A stretch of DNA of 8,160 bases from Gemmatimonadota bacterium (GTDB lineage Bacteria > Gemmatimonadota > Gemmatimonadetes > Gemmatimonadales > GWC2-71-9). The notes beneath the pieces are model-generated. The model had not been told where the DNA came from and did not search any database. It saw only the letters and a list, made by a program, of their open reading frames with translations. The DNA is taken from contig JAHEFN010000092.1 of NCBI GenBank assembly GCA_024640185.1, positions 1 through 8,160 on the forward strand, given 5' to 3'. Of the stretch, positions 5,616 to 8,160 are shown piece after piece (the first letter of the stretch is position 1; the number at the start of each line of letters is the position of its first letter). The position numbers and the translations under genes were made by a program.

Positions 5616-8160
5616 CCTCTCCCTACGATCGCCTCACCACCGCCCTGGCCGACCGCTACGTCATCGAGCGGGAGCTGGGCGAGGGCGGCATGGCGACGGT
5701 CTACGCGGCGCACGACCTCAAGCACGATCGTCAGGTCGCAATCAAGGTGCTGCGGCCGGAGTTGGCGGCCGCCATCGGGGCCGAGCGGTTCCTCGCCGAG
5801 ATCAGGACGACGGCGAACCTGCAGCACCCGAACATCTTGCCGCTGTTCGACAGCGGCACCGCACAGTCCTCTCACGACTCACGCCTCACGACTCACCTCT
5901 ACTATGTCATGCCCCTCATCGAGGGAGAGACGCTCCGCGACCGACTGGACCGCGAGACCCAGCTGAGCATCGCCGACGCGGTCCGCATCGCCGCCGAGGT
6001 GGCAGGTGCGCTCGACTACTCGCATCGCCACGGCGTGATCCACCGCGACATCAAGCCCGAAAACATCCTGCTCCAGGACGGCCGAGCGTTGGTGGCCGAT
6101 TTCGGGATCGCCCTCGCCGCCACGGGCGCCGGCTCCCGGCTGACCGAGACCGGGATGTCCCTCGGCACCCCACACTACATGTCACCCGAGCAGGCGATGG
6201 GGGTCCGGGATCTCGATGCCCGGGCGGACATTTACGCACTGGGGTGTGTCTGCTACGAGATGCTCACCGGATCGCCACCGTTCGAGGGGCCGAATCCTCA
6301 GGCGATTATCGCGAAGGTGATGACCGAGCGACCGACGGAGCCATCGGTGACCCGGGATACCGTGCCCGAACGGGTCGAGTATGCCGTTTTGGGGGCACTC
6401 GCCAAGCTGCCGGCTGACCGGTTCGCCTCGGCGGCGGAGTTTGCTGATGCACTGGAGGGGAGGGCCCCCATCCCGGTCAGCTCGGCGGCGAGCGAATCGC
6501 GACGGCCGATCAGGGGACCAGCGCTCGCGCTTGGCGGAGCCGCCCTGCTGGCTGGCGCTGCCGTCGGGTGGATGTTGGGCAGCGGAACTGCTCGAGGCGG
6601 ACCGGGCCCACAGATCTACGACGCAGCGCTGCCGGACACCGCCGCGATGAGCTTCGCGGCCACGACCTCCAACACCTCCTACGGGATCGCCCTCAGGAAT
6701 CTTTCCATCTCCGCCGATGGCCGCTTCGCGATCTACACCGCCCAGGATGGTGACTCGACCGCCCTCTGGTATCGGAGCCTCGAAGGCGACGAGGCCCATC
6801 CGATCGCCGGTACCGTGGGAGGGAAGGCACCACGGATTTCTCCCGACGGCTCCCAGCTCGCCTTCCTGGTTGGCGAGACGGCGATGCTTGTCCCGATTGA
6901 AGGGGGCGAGCGCCGCCAACTGTTCGCGAGCCGAGCGACAACTCTCACCGATTGGGTCTCGCCGACGGAGTTGCTGATCGTCGACGAAACCGGGATCCGA
7001 GCCAATTGGATCGATGCCGGGGGGGATGGGGTGCGCTCGGAGACGATCCCCCGTTGTTTGGAGGGGAACTGGGCCACATCCGTGCAGACACTGATCTGCT
7101 CGCAGTCGCGCAGGGGGTCGGTGGTCAACATCGGATCAGGTGATGTGGGGCCAATCCGTGCGACCCAAGCCGACGGCACTGAGGGCGATGGACTCACGGG
7201 CACCAACTTCAGGGTCATCGACGAGCGGTACCTCGTGTTCATGGGCAATGACGGCAGTCTGCGGGGAGCGGCATACGATCCTGCCACGCAGCTCGTGGGT
7301 CGTTCGGTGGGTCTGGTGCGAGGGGTTCGGCGCGAGGCGCTCGGTCAGGCACAGTTCGACATTGCTGCCGGTGGAACGCTCATTTTCGCTCCCGGTGAGG
7401 ACGCCACCAACGGCCAGCTCGTCAAGCTCGCGCGGGGTGGAACACCGGAACCACTACCGATGGAGCGCGGCGACTTCCAGCGCTTCGACCTGAGTCGGGA
7501 CGGGCGTTGGCTCGCGACCTCGGCCCAGGGTCCCTTGCAGTACGAACTCAGGATTTACGACCTGCGGGATGCCCAGCAATTCACCTGGGTTCGCGGCGAC
7601 GGGATGAGCCATCCGCTCTGGGACCGAGCGGGGGAAAACCTGATCTTCGCGGTCAATGACGACGCCAAGTCCGAGATCCGTCGGGGAGCGCCCGGCTCCG
7701 GGCTCCCGGCCGAAATCCTCGATACCCGTGACTTGGAGCCATCCAGGCCCGACATCGTCGAACTGGCCGGCGACCGCCTCGCCTTCGCCCAGGACTGGGT
7801 CTCGGGCATCATCATGCGGTTCGACCCGACGGTGATGCCGGTGCGCTTCGACACCGTGCTGACCGGGGCGAAATTCCCCATTCTGTCTCCCGCAGGGAAC
7901 CTCCTGGCCTACCAGACGATCGAAGAGAATCGGATCATGGTCACCGGCTATCCGGACCTCCGGCGGCACTGGCAGCTGGCCTCGGAGGGCGTGGAGCCGC
8001 TTTGGATTTCCCCGACGGAGGTCCTGTTCCGTCTGGGCGTGTCGTGGTATTTGACTCGGGTCGATCCACAGACCGGAGAGCCGCTGGGCGCCCCGGAGTT
8101 CTGGGCCCGAGACCCTCGCTTCTCGGATACGTCGGGGTGGTCCAATCGGCTCTCCCACGA
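5612..8160 (+). CDS. Transmembrane serine/threonine protein kinase with C-terminal beta-propeller (3'-partial; kinase 3)
   Basis: I read this frame codon by codon from the GTG at 5612 to the last base: 849 codons with no stop, so the gene continues past the window. It is a receptor-type Ser/Thr kinase like its neighbours. The kinase domain spans ~16-285: glycine loop GEGGMATV (23-30), K45, alpha-C E63, hinge VMPLI (99-103), HRDIKPEN (D146, N151), DFG (163-165), GTPHYMSPEQ (185-194). All catalytic residues are present. Between beta-4 and beta-5, 11 residues (85-95, QSSHDSRLTTH) replace the DGF of kinases 1 and 2; a 7-bp tandem repeat encodes most of them. A transmembrane helix (~303-322, LALGGAALLAGAAVGWML) leads to an outer domain with propeller blades (LSISADGRFAIYTA, PRISPDGSQLAFL, FDLSRDGRWLATS, PILSPAGNLLAYQ). 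Two cysteines (482, 496) lie in it. Kinase 1 is the closer relative. It is separated from kinase 2 by 140 bp, so it may have its own promoter. The ligand is unknown. Confidence 0.93.
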   Translation, partial: MTSPYDRLTTALADRYVIERELGEGGMATVYAAHDLKHDRQVAIKVLRPELAAAIGAERFLAEIRTTANLQHPNILPLFDSGTAQSSHDSRLTTHLYYVMPLIEGETLRDRLDRETQLSIADAVRIAAEVAGALDYSHRHGVIHRDIKPENILLQDGRALVADFGIALAATGAGSRLTETGMSLGTPHYMSPEQAMGVRDLDARADIYALGCVCYEMLTGSPPFEGPNPQAIIAKVMTERPTEPSVTRDTVPERVEYAVLGALAKLPADRFASAAEFADALEGRAPIPVSSAASESRRPIRGPALALGGAALLAGAAVGWMLGSGTARGGPGPQIYDAALPDTAAMSFAATTSNTSYGIALRNLSISADGRFAIYTAQDGDSTALWYRSLEGDEAHPIAGTVGGKAPRISPDGSQLAFLVGETAMLVPIEGGERRQLFASRATTLTDWVSPTELLIVDETGIRANWIDAGGDGVRSETIPRCLEGNWATSVQTLICSQSRRGSVVNIGSGDVGPIRATQADGTEGDGLTGTNFRVIDERYLVFMGNDGSLRGAAYDPATQLVGRSVGLVRGVRREALGQAQFDIAAGGTLIFAPGEDATNGQLVKLARGGTPEPLPMERGDFQRFDLSRDGRWLATSAQGPLQYELRIYDLRDAQQFTWVRGDGMSHPLWDRAGENLIFAVNDDAKSEIRRGAPGSGLPAEILDTRDLEPSRPDIVELAGDRLAFAQDWVSGIIMRFDPTVMPVRFDTVLTGAKFPILSPAGNLLAYQTIEENRIMVTGYPDLRRHWQLASEGVEPLWISPTEVLFRLGVSWYLTRVDPQTGEPLGAPEFWARDPRFSDTSGWSNRLSH
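5871..5898 (+). repeat. Four-copy 7-bp tandem repeat inside the kinase 3 catalytic domain
   Basis: Four consecutive heptamers read CTCACGA, CTCACGC, CTCACGA, CTCACCT. Units 1-2 and 3-4 also form a 14-bp-spaced direct repeat with 12 identical bases. The stretch codes for SHDSRLTTHL, giving kinase 3 a net 8 residues more than kinases 1 and 2 between LFDSGTA and LYYVMP. As 7 is not a multiple of 3, gain or loss of a single unit would shift the frame within the kinase domain. Confidence 0.85.
7019..7025 (+). repeat. G7 homopolymer in the kinase 3 propeller region
   Basis: Seven consecutive G follow GCC and read GGG GGG GAT (residues 470-472, GGD). The tract, its preceding C and its following AT, and its codon phase match the G7 in kinase 1. 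A slip here would remove the rest of the propeller. Confidence 0.6.

Noticed and set aside
5557..6417. Plus-strand open frame of 286 codons starting at ATG 5557
   Set aside because: It is out of frame with kinase 3, whose motifs are all in the other frame; its product is an Arg/Pro-rich shadow.
7454..8158. Minus-strand open frame of 234 codons at the right edge
   Set aside because: It overlaps the kinase 3 propeller frame, which is open throughout and has blade motifs. No recognisable domain is encoded on the minus strand.
5612..8160. Kinase 3 as a frameshifted pseudogene
   Set aside because: The frame was followed codon by codon from the GTG to the window edge without a stop, with all catalytic residues intact; the heptamer insert is in frame.

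Overview
The window is one strand-uniform, GC-rich block with three serine/threonine protein kinase genes in tandem, all on the + strand. Each is built as a cytoplasmic PknB-type kinase domain, one transmembrane helix, and a large predicted extracytoplasmic C-terminal domain. The kinase signature (ALADRY at the N-terminus, VAIKVLRPELAA around the catalytic lysine, LYYVMP at the hinge, HRDIKPENILL in the catalytic loop, GTPxYMSPEQ in the activation segment) is what I associate with the expanded membrane-kinase families of Gemmatimonadota. Acidobacteriota also carry such families. The phylum call is an inference from protein style and GC content; no marker gene is present.

Layout: kinase 1 (2-2470) enters from the left edge without its first ~56 residues, and has a C-terminal PD40/WD40-like beta-propeller. 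Kinase 2 (2472-5471) is complete at 999 residues. Its GTG start lies one base after the kinase 1 stop, so the two are very probably co-transcribed and translationally coupled. Its outer part is a TolB-N-like domain followed by TPR-like helical repeats. A 140-bp spacer (5472-5611) holds a small hairpin, an 18-bp perfect palindrome and a doubtful 24-codon mini-ORF that overlaps the next start. Kinase 3 (5612 to beyond the right edge) is again a kinase with a beta-propeller outer domain, and stays open to the last base.

The three genes look like paralogues from duplication of one kinase module combined with different outer domains. Kinases 1 and 3 share more kinase-domain details with each other than with kinase 2, which matches their shared propeller type. 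The expected role is transmembrane signalling: an outer domain senses a ligand, protein or envelope state and controls phosphorylation of cytoplasmic targets. No substrates, phosphatase or response gene are in view, so pathway and ligand are unknown.

I do not see a clearly new biological system. The points most worth a second look are a four-copy 7-bp tandem repeat inside the kinase 3 catalytic domain, which adds 8 residues and could act as a frame switch; the palindrome and mini-ORF before kinase 3; matching G7 tracts in the two propeller genes; and a lone extracytoplasmic cysteine pair in kinase 3. No RNA genes, insertion sequences or CRISPR arrays were seen.
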